DNA of 64,000 bases from Bradyrhizobium zhanjiangense. GTDB taxonomy: Bacteria; Pseudomonadota; Alphaproteobacteria; Rhizobiales; Xanthobacteraceae. Below, in pieces: positions 40,050 through 47,464 of this stretch. The notes under the pieces were generated by a model, which saw only the letters and a list, made by a program, of their open reading frames with translations, was not told where the DNA came from and ran no database searches. Each line of letters opens with the position of its first letter. Within the stretch, counting starts at the first letter, position 1. The DNA is taken from assembly GCF_004114935.1 (NCBI RefSeq), contig NZ_CP022221.1, positions 6,717,001-6,781,000 on the forward strand, in the 5' to 3' direction. Made by a program: the position numbers and the translations under genes.

Positions 40050-43000
40050 CTATCCGCCCGCCCAGACGTCCAGCACATAGCGGTTCTTCGCACCCATCTC
40101 CTCGATCCAGCGTGCGCTGGCCGCGGCATCGTTGCCGCTCTTCTCGCGGTGGATCGCGACGAGCGCTGCCTTCACGTCGGGCTCCATCTTACCGCCGTCG
40201 CCGCAGACGTAGATGATGGCGCCCTGCCCGATCAGGGGCCAGACCTTGTCCTTCTGCGCGGCAAGTACGTGCTGCACATAGGTCTTGGGTCCATCCGCGC
40301 GCGAGAACGCCGTGAAGAGCTCGGCGATGCCGCTTGCCGCCAGCGCCTTCAATTCGTCCGCATAGAGAAAGTCCTGGTCGGGGTGGCGGCAGCCGAAGAA
40401 CAGCATTGCGGGACCGAGCGTGGCCCCCTTCGCCTTGCGCGCGGCGCGCTCCTGAAGGAAGCCGCGGAATGGGGCAAGTCCCGTGCCCGGCCCGATCATG
40501 ATGATCGGCACGGATGAATCATCGGGAAGCCGGAAACCGGCCTTGGTCTCGCGCACGGTCGCATAGATCGCATCGCCCGCGCGACGGTTGGCGAGATAGT
40601 TCGAGCAGATGCCTTTGTAGGTGCCGCTACCGGAGGCTGCCGGACCTTCGACCACGCCGACGGTGACGCTGCATCGCGCCGGGTCGACCGACGGCGAGGA
40701 CGAGATCGAGTAGTAGCGCGGCGCCAGGAGCGAGAGCATTTCCAGATAGACGTGGAAGGGCAGTTCGCAGGCCGGATATTCGAGCAGCAGGTCGAACACC
40801 GATTTGCGCCTGGCCAAAATCTCGGTGCGGTAGCGCTCGAGCGTTTCAGGCTCCTCGCCAACGAACCCCAGCAATTTCGGCTTGGTGACCGGGCAGCGGG
40901 TGTGCTCGGCCATGATCTGGATCTGCTTGCGCGTCGCGATCTGCTGCAGCTCGACGAATTCGCTGAGCAGACGGCCGACCGACACGGCCTCGCCGACCGG
41001 CAATTGCGCACGGCGGCCTTCGGCCACCTGAAGCCTGATCTGATCGGCCGGCAGGAAGCCGAAGCGGCGGGCGACCGAATCCACCAGTGTCGGGTCGTTG
41101 CGCGGAACGACGCTCAAATGGTCGCCGACGCGATAGGTGACGTTGGACGGCAGTTGCACCTCGATGTGGCGTGTCGAACGCTCCGATGGATTGGCCCCGC
41201 TCCTGTTCTGAAGCTCATCATTGACCAGCACCTTCATCGCCACCGCGCCGCCCTGGGCGACGATGGTGTTGACGGCAGTCACCGCCACCGGCTCGATCGC
41301 GTAAAGCGGATCGTCCTCCGCGGTGCGGGTGAAATTCCAGTCGATGCCGAATTCCTTGGTCGCGACCTGGGCAGCCGCCGGGAACCATTTCTGGAATTGA
41401 CCGTCGAGATCGCTGCGCGCATCGCCTTCGCCGCGCGGGAAGACGGCGCGCCCGCCATGCGCCGACAATTGCTCGTCGATGAAGCGCGGCACCGACTGAT
41501 AGGTCGCAGCCCAATCGCTATTGCCGCAGCCGAACACGGCGTAGCGCACATTGGCAAAGGCATCCGTCGGCAAGTCACCGCCGAGCCATTTGACGAACTG
41601 CGTCGCATTGTCAGGCGCCGCGCCGTTATAGGAGGCGCAGATGATCAGCACGCCGCCTTCCTGCGGCAGCTTGCCGACGTAATCGTCGAGCGGGCCAAGG
41701 TGAACGGCAAAGCCGTTGATCTCGGCGAGATCAGCCATACGCGTCGCCAGCTCCTCGGCGGTGCCGAGATTGGACCCGTACAGCACCAGCATCGGCGTGT
41801 TGTGGCCCGGCCGCGCGGTCGGCTGGCGCGGCGCCCTCGGTGCCGAGGCCACAGCCGCGATGGGCCCGCCGTAAGCACCGCGCTCGCGATCGGCGCGTGG
41901 GCGCACCTTGATCTTGAAGCCTTCCGGCTTCATCGTCAGCGTTTCCTTGAGGTGCATCTGATAGCGCTGGTGATCGATCAGCTTGAAGCGCTGCAGGATC
42001 ATGCCGAGCGCAAGCGCAGCCTCGTGCATGGCAAAGCCGCGGCCGATGCAAGCGCGCTGGCCGTTGCCGAACGGCTTCCAGGCATTGATCGGCCGCTTCG
42101 CTTCCGCTTCGCGGCTGAAATTCTCGGGATCGAACGCATCCGGGTTCGGTCCCCAGACGCTGGGATCGCGATGCAACGCCGTCACCAGGATGGTGGTGAA
42201 GGTGCCCTTCCTGAGCTTGTACTTGCCGCCGCCGATGGTCTCGTCGTTGAGCGGCGAGATACCATAGGCCGGCGCCGGCGGCCACAGCCGCAGCGCCTCC
42301 TTCAGAATCTGCGTGATGTAGGTGAGCTGCGTCACCTGCTGATAGGTCGGCTTCGCATTGACGTCGGGGCCGAAGACGCGGTCGACCTCATCATAGGCCT
42401 TCTTGAGGATGTCCGGATGCTTGAGCAGTGCATAGAGCGTGTAGGACAACAGGCCGCTGGTGGTCTCGTGGCCCGCGATCAGGAAAGTGTTGATCTGGTA
42501 GCGAATGTTGACGTCATCGAGCTGCTCGCCGGTCGCGCGGTCGACGCCGGTCATCATCGCGGCCAGCATGTCCTTCTTGTCGTCGATCCCGTCCGCACTC
42601 TTGCGGCGTTCTGCGATGATCTCGTCGACCATCTTGTTCATGAAGGCGACGTCTTCGGCCAAGGTCTTGCGCCGCTTCTGCATCCAGAGCTGCTCGAACG
42701 GCAAGCCGCGCGTCATCATGATGGTTTCGAGCGAGCGCACCAGCGACTCGACGAAGGGGTGGTAGTCGCGCCGGTAGAACGAGTTGAAGCGATAATCGAA
42801 GCCACACAGGCCGATCGTATCAAGCGTCAATGCGGTCATATCGTGGACGACGTCGATCTCGTCGTCGGCGTTGAGCCGCTCCCATTTGTGGACGAGTTGC
42901 TCGGCGATATCGACCATGCTCGGATGATAGGACTGCATGGCGCGGTTGCCGAACGGTTGGAGCAGAATGTTGTGCGCCTTGCTCCAGTTCGGCTCCTTGG

Positions 43001-43286
43001 TATCGGCCGTGAACAGGCCGTCGCCGCCGACCGCACGCACACGCCGCAGCGCGCCGCGCACCGTCTTGTCGAAGCGCTTCTCGTTGGAGAGCTCGTCGAC
43101 GAGATCATGGCCGGAGACAACGACGATCGGCGAGCCCATCATGTCGAGCCAGAAGATCGGACCGAGCTCCTTGGCGAGCCGCGTCAGGTGCTGCACGGGG
43201 GCGGCCGAATCCAACGACAACATGTTGCCGACCACCGGCTTGGTCGGCGGATGCGGGATCGGGTCCAGTCGGTTCTTGGATGACAT
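40050..43286 (-). CDS. Self-sufficient cytochrome P450 / NADPH-P450 reductase fusion (CYP102/BM3 type)
   Basis: This 1078-residue single polypeptide hydroxylates fatty acids or similar long-chain substrates with NADPH and oxygen. The heme domain (about 1-470) has the I-helix FLIAGHETTSGLLSYTLYAL, the ExxR motif in ILKEALRLWPPAPAYG and the heme loop PFGNGQRACIGRGFAMHE with Cys413. The flavodoxin domain begins at LVLYGSNLGTAEELATRMAD, the FAD region has RYYSISSSPSVDP, and the NADPH region has IGPGTGLAPFRGFLQERAAR. The ATG at 43286 is used; upstream open frame runs into a repeat. It lies downstream of an acyltransferase/hydrolase operon. Confidence 0.96.
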   Translation of the reverse strand: MSSKNRLDPIPHPPTKPVVGNMLSLDSAAPVQHLTRLAKELGPIFWLDMMGSPIVVVSGHDLVDELSNEKRFDKTVRGALRRVRAVGGDGLFTADTKEPNWSKAHNILLQPFGNRAMQSYHPSMVDIAEQLVHKWERLNADDEIDVVHDMTALTLDTIGLCGFDYRFNSFYRRDYHPFVESLVRSLETIMMTRGLPFEQLWMQKRRKTLAEDVAFMNKMVDEIIAERRKSADGIDDKKDMLAAMMTGVDRATGEQLDDVNIRYQINTFLIAGHETTSGLLSYTLYALLKHPDILKKAYDEVDRVFGPDVNAKPTYQQVTQLTYITQILKEALRLWPPAPAYGISPLNDETIGGGKYKLRKGTFTTILVTALHRDPSVWGPNPDAFDPENFSREAEAKRPINAWKPFGNGQRACIGRGFAMHEAALALGMILQRFKLIDHQRYQMHLKETLTMKPEGFKIKVRPRADRERGAYGGPIAAVASAPRAPRQPTARPGHNTPMLVLYGSNLGTAEELATRMADLAEINGFAVHLGPLDDYVGKLPQEGGVLIICASYNGAAPDNATQFVKWLGGDLPTDAFANVRYAVFGCGNSDWAATYQSVPRFIDEQLSAHGGRAVFPRGEGDARSDLDGQFQKWFPAAAQVATKEFGIDWNFTRTAEDDPLYAIEPVAVTAVNTIVAQGGAVAMKVLVNDELQNRSGANPSERSTRHIEVQLPSNVTYRVGDHLSVVPRNDPTLVDSVARRFGFLPADQIRLQVAEGRRAQLPVGEAVSVGRLLSEFVELQQIATRKQIQIMAEHTRCPVTKPKLLGFVGEEPETLERYRTEILARRKSVFDLLLEYPACELPFHVYLEMLSLLAPRYYSISSSPSVDPARCSVTVGVVEGPAASGSGTYKGICSNYLANRRAGDAIYATVRETKAGFRLPDDSSVPIIMIGPGTGLAPFRGFLQERAARKAKGATLGPAMLFFGCRHPDQDFLYADELKALAASGIAELFTAFSRADGPKTYVQHVLAAQKDKVWPLIGQGAIIYVCGDGGKMEPDVKAALVAIHREKSGNDAAASARWIEEMGAKNRYVLDVWAGG

Positions 43287-43313
43287 GAAAAGCGCTTCCC
43301 CCTCAGTAACCCT

Positions 43314-43401
43314 CGTCATTGCGAGGAGCTCTTGCGACGAAGCAATCCAGAGTCTCTCCGCGGACACATTCCTGGATTGCTTCGCTTCGCTCGCAATGAC
43401 G
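43314..43401. repeat. Palindromic intergenic repeat, CGTCATTGCGAG family (copy 6)
   Basis: It starts CGTCATTGCGAGGAGCTC and ends CGCTTCGCTCGCAATGACG. The left arm carries the same GAGGAGCTC variant seen in copy 1. It lies between the epoxide-hydrolase-like gene and the P450 fusion gene, both on the minus strand. Confidence 0.88.
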
Positions 43402-43403
43402 AC

Positions 43404-44399
43404 CTAGCCAAACCTCCTTCTACGCCATTCGATCAGTTTGGCGCTGACCTCCTCCGGCTTCTCCTGCTGCGTCCAATGGCCGCTGTCCGTGACGAGATAC
43501 TTTTCGAGATCGGGAATCAGCTTGTCCATGCCATCAGCGGAGGATGGCGGCAACACCGCGTCATTCTCGGCCATGATCATCATCGACGGCACGCGGACCG
43601 TATGATCGAGCCCTTCGGCACGCGTCCAGTTGCGCGACATGTTGCGGTACCAGTTGATGCCGCCGGTGAAGCCGGTTCTGGTGAAGGCATCGACGAAGAC
43701 TCTCTTCTCTTCCGGCGACAGGATCGGCGTACGCGGATCGTGCTTCGCGTCATAGCCGGCAATCATCTGCGGAAATGCCAGATTGAGCCGCGGCGAAGCG
43801 CCGACACCGGCAACCACCTCCTCCGGCGGCGCGTCGGCCGGGCGCGGCACCGGCTTACGCATGAACGCATCGAAGGTCTGTTCGACACGGCTGCCGAAAA
43901 TCCTGTCCGGCTCGCGCGCCGGATCCTGGAACTGCACGATGTACATCTTCTCGCCGAAGCGTGCACGCAACAGCTCGATCGGATCGGCCCAGGCGCGATT
44001 GGTGTGGGGCGTGTTGATGCCGACCACGCCGGCGACCCGGTCGATGTGCCGCAACGGCATCTGCCAGACGACGAAGCCGCCCCAGTCGTGACCGACGAAG
44101 ATCGCCTTGTCGATCTGCAGATGATCAAGCAGTCCGACGAGATCGCCGGTCAGGTTCTCGATGTCGTAGGCCTCGACCGGCTCGGGCCGGTCGGTCGCAC
44201 CGTAGCCGCGCTGGTCCGGCGCGATCACGCGGATGCCGGCCTCGCTCAACGCCTTGATCTGGTGGCGCCAGGAGAAGGCGAGCTCGGGCCAGCCGTGGCA
44301 CAGCACCATCGGCGGCTTGTCATCGGCCGGGCCAGCCTCGTAATAGCCCATGCGGATTCCGTTCGTCGTCGCGAACTTGAGCGGTGGCATTTCAATCAT
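43404..44399 (-). CDS. Alpha/beta hydrolase, epoxide hydrolase-like
   Basis: This 331-residue protein has the epoxide-hydrolase pattern. The oxyanion motif is VLCHGWPELAFSWRHQIKAL, and the nucleophile Asp is in FVGHDWGGFVVWQ. The acid is in MIMAENDAVLPPSS, and His is in DSGHWTQQEKPEEVSA. A Tyr in GGINWYRNMSRNW is in the cap position. The ATG at 44399 follows AGGAAGG. It begins ten bases after the WS/DGAT gene, so they are one unit. Together with the downstream P450 it could open epoxides formed from fatty acids, which is inference. Confidence 0.9.
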   Translation of the reverse strand: MIEMPPLKFATTNGIRMGYYEAGPADDKPPMVLCHGWPELAFSWRHQIKALSEAGIRVIAPDQRGYGATDRPEPVEAYDIENLTGDLVGLLDHLQIDKAIFVGHDWGGFVVWQMPLRHIDRVAGVVGINTPHTNRAWADPIELLRARFGEKMYIVQFQDPAREPDRIFGSRVEQTFDAFMRKPVPRPADAPPEEVVAGVGASPRLNLAFPQMIAGYDAKHDPRTPILSPEEKRVFVDAFTRTGFTGGINWYRNMSRNWTRAEGLDHTVRVPSMMIMAENDAVLPPSSADGMDKLIPDLEKYLVTDSGHWTQQEKPEEVSAKLIEWRRRRFG

Positions 44400-44409
44400 G
44401 GCGACCTTC

Positions 44410-45960
44410 CTACTCGGCAGCGCTCTTGACGTCGGCCGCGGGCGGCACATAGGCCGCTTCCAGTGCGGCGAACTCTTCCGGCAGCATGTCGCACATCACC
44501 TGTACATGCGGAATGATATTGGCGCCAACGATGAAGCCGAAATCGAGCTGGTCCCGATAGCTCTGCACGGTGATGTTGAGCGCCTGCCCATGCGTCGCGA
44601 TCGACACCGGGAAGATGTGCAGCAGCTCGGCCCCTGCGGCATAGAGCGTCTGCCGCGGTCCCGGCACGTTGGACACCGTGATGTTGGCGGCCGGCGGCAG
44701 CACGTCCGACAGATTGGAGCGGCTGTAGAGCAGCGCCAGGATCTGCACCATGATCGGTGCGCCCAGCATCGAGATATTGGAGACCTGCGGCATCAGTGCC
44801 CGCAGCGGATGCGACATCTCCTTGGACTTGGTCGATTGCGCGATGATCGCTTCGAGCCGCGCCTTTGGATCGGCGATGTTGGTCGCGATCGAGCAGATCA
44901 TGCCGAACACCTGGTTGTTGGCCTCGGTGTTGCCCTCCTCGCGCAGCGAGATCGGCACGGCAGCCGTGAGGGATTTCGCCGGCAGCGTGCCATATTGCTG
45001 CAGATAGCGGCGGACCACGCCTGAGGCGAGCGCCAGCACCACGTCGTTGAGCTTGCCGCCGGCCTGCTTGGCTAGCGCCTTCGCCCGTGAAAGTGAAATC
45101 GATACGCCGGCGAAGCTGCGCTCCGACGAGATGGTCTTGTTGAGCATGGTCGGCGGCGACACCATGCTGGCGAGGCTCTCGCGCGACTTCGGGTCGGCGA
45201 CCTTGCCGAGCACGTCGGAGACGCTCTTGAGCACGGTCGGGATGTTACCGGCAAAGCGAACCGCGCTCTCGATCTGGTACATCGCGTTGTCGAACAGGAT
45301 CGAGCCGATGTCGCTCTTGCCGGTGCGCGGCAATTGCAGGTTCTTCGCGGCCGCCGACGCATCGAGCGGCTGGCTGAAGAGCTGCTGATAGGAATCGAGC
45401 AGGTTGGCGGCGATGTCGCGCGGCTCCTGTCCGGGCTTGGCTCCTGCCGTCGGAGGATCGACCTTCCGCGGAATCGGCGAGATGTCGTAGATCATGTTGG
45501 TCAGGGCCGCACCGGCGCCGCCGTCGATGGCGGCGTGGTGCATCTTGGAATAAAGCCCGACCTCGTTGTCCTTCATACCCTCGAACACGTAGAACTCCCA
45601 GAGCGGACGGGCCCGGTTCAGGAGCTTGGCATGCATCCAGCCGACAATGCGTTCGAGCGTGGCGCGGTCGCGTGGCTGCGGCAGGCTGGCGCGGAAAATG
45701 TGGCGGTCGATGTCGAACTGGTCGTCCTCGACCCAGGAGGGATGATCGATGTCGAGCGGCGCCTTCTCCAGCCGCGCCTTCAGGATCGGCGCGATGTGCA
45801 GGCGCGAGACGATCATCGCCTTGAAGTCTTCGAAGAAGTCGCCCTTGTAATCGTCGGGTAGGCGAAAGATCGCCATGCTGCCGACATGCATCGGCATTTC
45901 CGGCGTTTCCAGATAGAGAAACGACGCGTCCAGCGACGACAGCTTCTTCCCGTCAGCCAT
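44410..45960 (-). CDS. Wax ester synthase / diacylglycerol acyltransferase (WS/DGAT family)
   Basis: This 516-residue bifunctional-type acyltransferase joins acyl-CoA to a long-chain alcohol or diacylglycerol at the membrane. The catalytic HHxxxDG motif reads SKMHHAAIDGGAGAALTNM near residue 140. The N-terminal block SSLDASFLYLETPEMPMHVG and the C-terminal NITVSNVPGPRQTLYAAGAE are diagnostic. A GGGAGGGA ribosome site precedes the ATG. It is in an operon with DUF6489, an alpha/beta hydrolase and an epoxide-hydrolase-like gene. Storage wax or triacylglycerol synthesis is likely. Confidence 0.93.
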   Translation of the reverse strand: MADGKKLSSLDASFLYLETPEMPMHVGSMAIFRLPDDYKGDFFEDFKAMIVSRLHIAPILKARLEKAPLDIDHPSWVEDDQFDIDRHIFRASLPQPRDRATLERIVGWMHAKLLNRARPLWEFYVFEGMKDNEVGLYSKMHHAAIDGGAGAALTNMIYDISPIPRKVDPPTAGAKPGQEPRDIAANLLDSYQQLFSQPLDASAAAKNLQLPRTGKSDIGSILFDNAMYQIESAVRFAGNIPTVLKSVSDVLGKVADPKSRESLASMVSPPTMLNKTISSERSFAGVSISLSRAKALAKQAGGKLNDVVLALASGVVRRYLQQYGTLPAKSLTAAVPISLREEGNTEANNQVFGMICSIATNIADPKARLEAIIAQSTKSKEMSHPLRALMPQVSNISMLGAPIMVQILALLYSRSNLSDVLPPAANITVSNVPGPRQTLYAAGAELLHIFPVSIATHGQALNITVQSYRDQLDFGFIVGANIIPHVQVMCDMLPEEFAALEAAYVPPAADVKSAAE

Positions 45961-46008
45961 AGTTCCCTCCCGCAGGATTTCGACGGGCGCCTTGGTCGGC
46001 GCTTCTCG

Positions 46009-46809
46009 TCAGGCCGATACTGCCTGTTCCGGCGGGGCATATGCAATGGCAAACGGCCCGGCCCGGTCAAATGGCCAGAATTCTCCCTCCGGTTGTGCCA
46101 GGCGGTCCGCCACGGCCCATAGCGCCGCGGGGTTGACCCCGAGCCCGATATGGCTCGCCAGGTGCACCTCGATGTTTTCGGCACGGTCGGAAGGACGCAG
46201 CAGACAGGTCCGCCAGTTCACGACACCGTCGGCGCGCGAATAGATCGAGCTCGTGGGCACCGGCAGATCGCCGGCGATCGCCTCGCGCTGTTCGGCAAAA
46301 TCCTCGACCCGCTCGCCGGACAGCGCCTCGTATAGCCGCGTGGCGTTGGTCGCCCGCACGTCGTTAGCAAAAGGGCTACCGAGCGTGACGACATAGCGGA
46401 CCATTTCCGGCGCCTGAAGTGCGAGATCACGGGCATAGACGCCGCCGAGGCTCCATCCGACCAGGCTGACCTTGCGTCCGGACGCGGCATGGATTTCGCC
46501 CAGACGAACGCGCAAGGCGTCCCGCATCCGTCCGAGCCCGCCGAGATTGCGGCCCATCCGCCAGGCATGTGCCTCGTAACCGAGCTCGCTGAGATAGCGC
46601 CGCATCGGCGCCATCGAGAGATCGCTGGCGAGGAAGCCCGGCAGCGCCAGCACCGGATGGCCGTCGCCCCTTGGTGCGCGCATCAGCAGCGGTGACAGCA
46701 GCAGGCTCGCATTGAGTTCGAACAGGCCCCGCGCCTCGGCAAGCAGCAGTCCGACACCCGGCGGACGAAGCCGGCCTGGATCCAGCGTCCCGTCCGGCCC
46801 TGACGACAC
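46009..46809 (-). CDS. Alpha/beta hydrolase, lipase/acyltransferase-like (paralog B)
   Basis: This 266-residue hydrolase is a paralog of the protein encoded at 32382-33152. The nucleophile elbow is SLVGWSLGGVYARDLALQAP. VVTLGSPFANDVRATNATRL, SRADGVVNWRTCLL and HIGLGVNPAALWAVADRLAQ are also shared in form. It starts with a GTG whose first base is the last base of the DUF6489 stop codon (TAGTG), so it is translationally coupled. The context with WS/DGAT suggests a lipid ester or acyl-transfer substrate. Confidence 0.87.
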   Translation of the reverse strand: MSSGPDGTLDPGRLRPPGVGLLLAEARGLFELNASLLLSPLLMRAPRGDGHPVLALPGFLASDLSMAPMRRYLSELGYEAHAWRMGRNLGGLGRMRDALRVRLGEIHAASGRKVSLVGWSLGGVYARDLALQAPEMVRYVVTLGSPFANDVRATNATRLYEALSGERVEDFAEQREAIAGDLPVPTSSIYSRADGVVNWRTCLLRPSDRAENIEVHLASHIGLGVNPAALWAVADRLAQPEGEFWPFDRAGPFAIAYAPPEQAVSA

Positions 46810-47066
46810 TATTTCTTCTTGTCGCTACTGCGCGTGCCGCCGAGGCCGGCCATCGCGACGAACATGTCCTGAAACCGCTCGGCGAGCTTGGGATCGTATG
46901 TAAACCAGCTCTGAACCAACGATTCGGGCGAGACCTTGTCGATGTTGCTCAAGACCTGCTGCTGTAGCTTGTCCATCACCGCCGTCTGCATCGGCGACAC
47001 GTCGGGCAATCCAAAGAATTGGCGGGCCTCGAGGGGGGTGCAGTCGATTTCGATGTTAACTTTCAT
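46809..47066 (-). CDS. Small DUF6489-like protein
   Basis: This 84-to-85-residue protein begins MKVNIEIDCTPLEARQFFGL and continues PDVSPMQTAVMDKLQQQVL, a pattern I recognise from DUF6489 proteins of alphaproteobacteria. It is probably cytoplasmic and helical, with a lysine-rich C-terminal tail. An excellent AGGAGG site sits just before its ATG at 47066; a longer frame to 47186 lacks one. It heads the operon with the hydrolase and WS/DGAT genes. Its function is unknown; neighbours hint at lipid or granule association. Confidence 0.78.
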   Translation of the reverse strand: MKVNIEIDCTPLEARQFFGLPDVSPMQTAVMDKLQQQVLSNIDKVSPESLVQSWFTYDPKLAERFQDMFVAMAGLGGTRSSDKKK

Positions 47067-47346
47067 ATCCCCTCCTGATGAGATTCGAGCGGCCTGCCGC
47101 CAGTATCGCCGCGAGTTGTGGTGCGACGCAAGCGACCTGAGGGGAAGCTGCGGCGACCGGCTTTCGCAATCGACGGGAATGGTCAATCAAATTGTCCGGC
47201 GCGACCGCAGCGGACGGCTGAAACGAAGAGGGCCGCCAGGGCCCATCTCCATCGTTCCGGAGGACTTCACAGGGCGAAAGTCGGATGTCGTTTGCGCGCC
47301 AGCCTCCCCTAGATTGCCGGGCAGCATTGCTGCACAGCGGTGCAAC
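47067..47346. other. Divergent intergenic region upstream of the sigma-54 promoters
   Basis: The gap between the DUF6489 gene and the oligopeptide-binding gene (47067-47464) is the longest gene-free stretch of the window. I see no credible small gene in it. It holds two short palindromes near its right end: GCAGCA-T-TGCTGC (47321-47333) and TGCAC-AGCG-GTGCA (47331-47344). A clear NifA site (TGT-N10-ACA) or canonical NtrC site was not found by eye. Confidence 0.5.
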
Positions 47347-47378
47347 TTGGCGCGTTCCTTGCTGGAATGGCGCTTGCA
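47347..47378 (+). promoter_or_regulatory. Two tandem sigma-54 (RpoN) promoter cores
   Basis: The first core, TTGGCGCGTTCCTTGCT at 47347-47363, fits the YTGGCACGRNNNTTGCW consensus with a GG dinucleotide and a GC dinucleotide ten bases apart. The second, CTGGAATGGCGCTTGCA at 47362-47378, has the same GG-N10-GC spacing but a weaker -24 block. Transcription would start near 47374 or 47389 and lead into the oligopeptide-binding gene at 47465. Confidence 0.72.
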
Positions 47379-47464
47379 CGGGTCGTGAACTCTGGGCAAC
47401 ATGGATCGATCGGCCCCGCCGAACAATCAAAAATGACGGTCGGGGCGAGTGGAGAGGGTCAAGA

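Noticed and set aside
40752..43283. An 843-codon frame antisense to the P450-reductase fusion
   Set aside because: The sense strand encodes all P450 and reductase motifs; the antisense product is rich in Arg, His and Asp without motifs.
47331..47344. TGCAC-AGCG-GTGCA as an NtrC enhancer
   Set aside because: The half sites match the NtrC word but the spacing is three bases short of the usual TGCACC-N5-GGTGCA, and it lies directly next to the promoter core rather than about 100 bases upstream.
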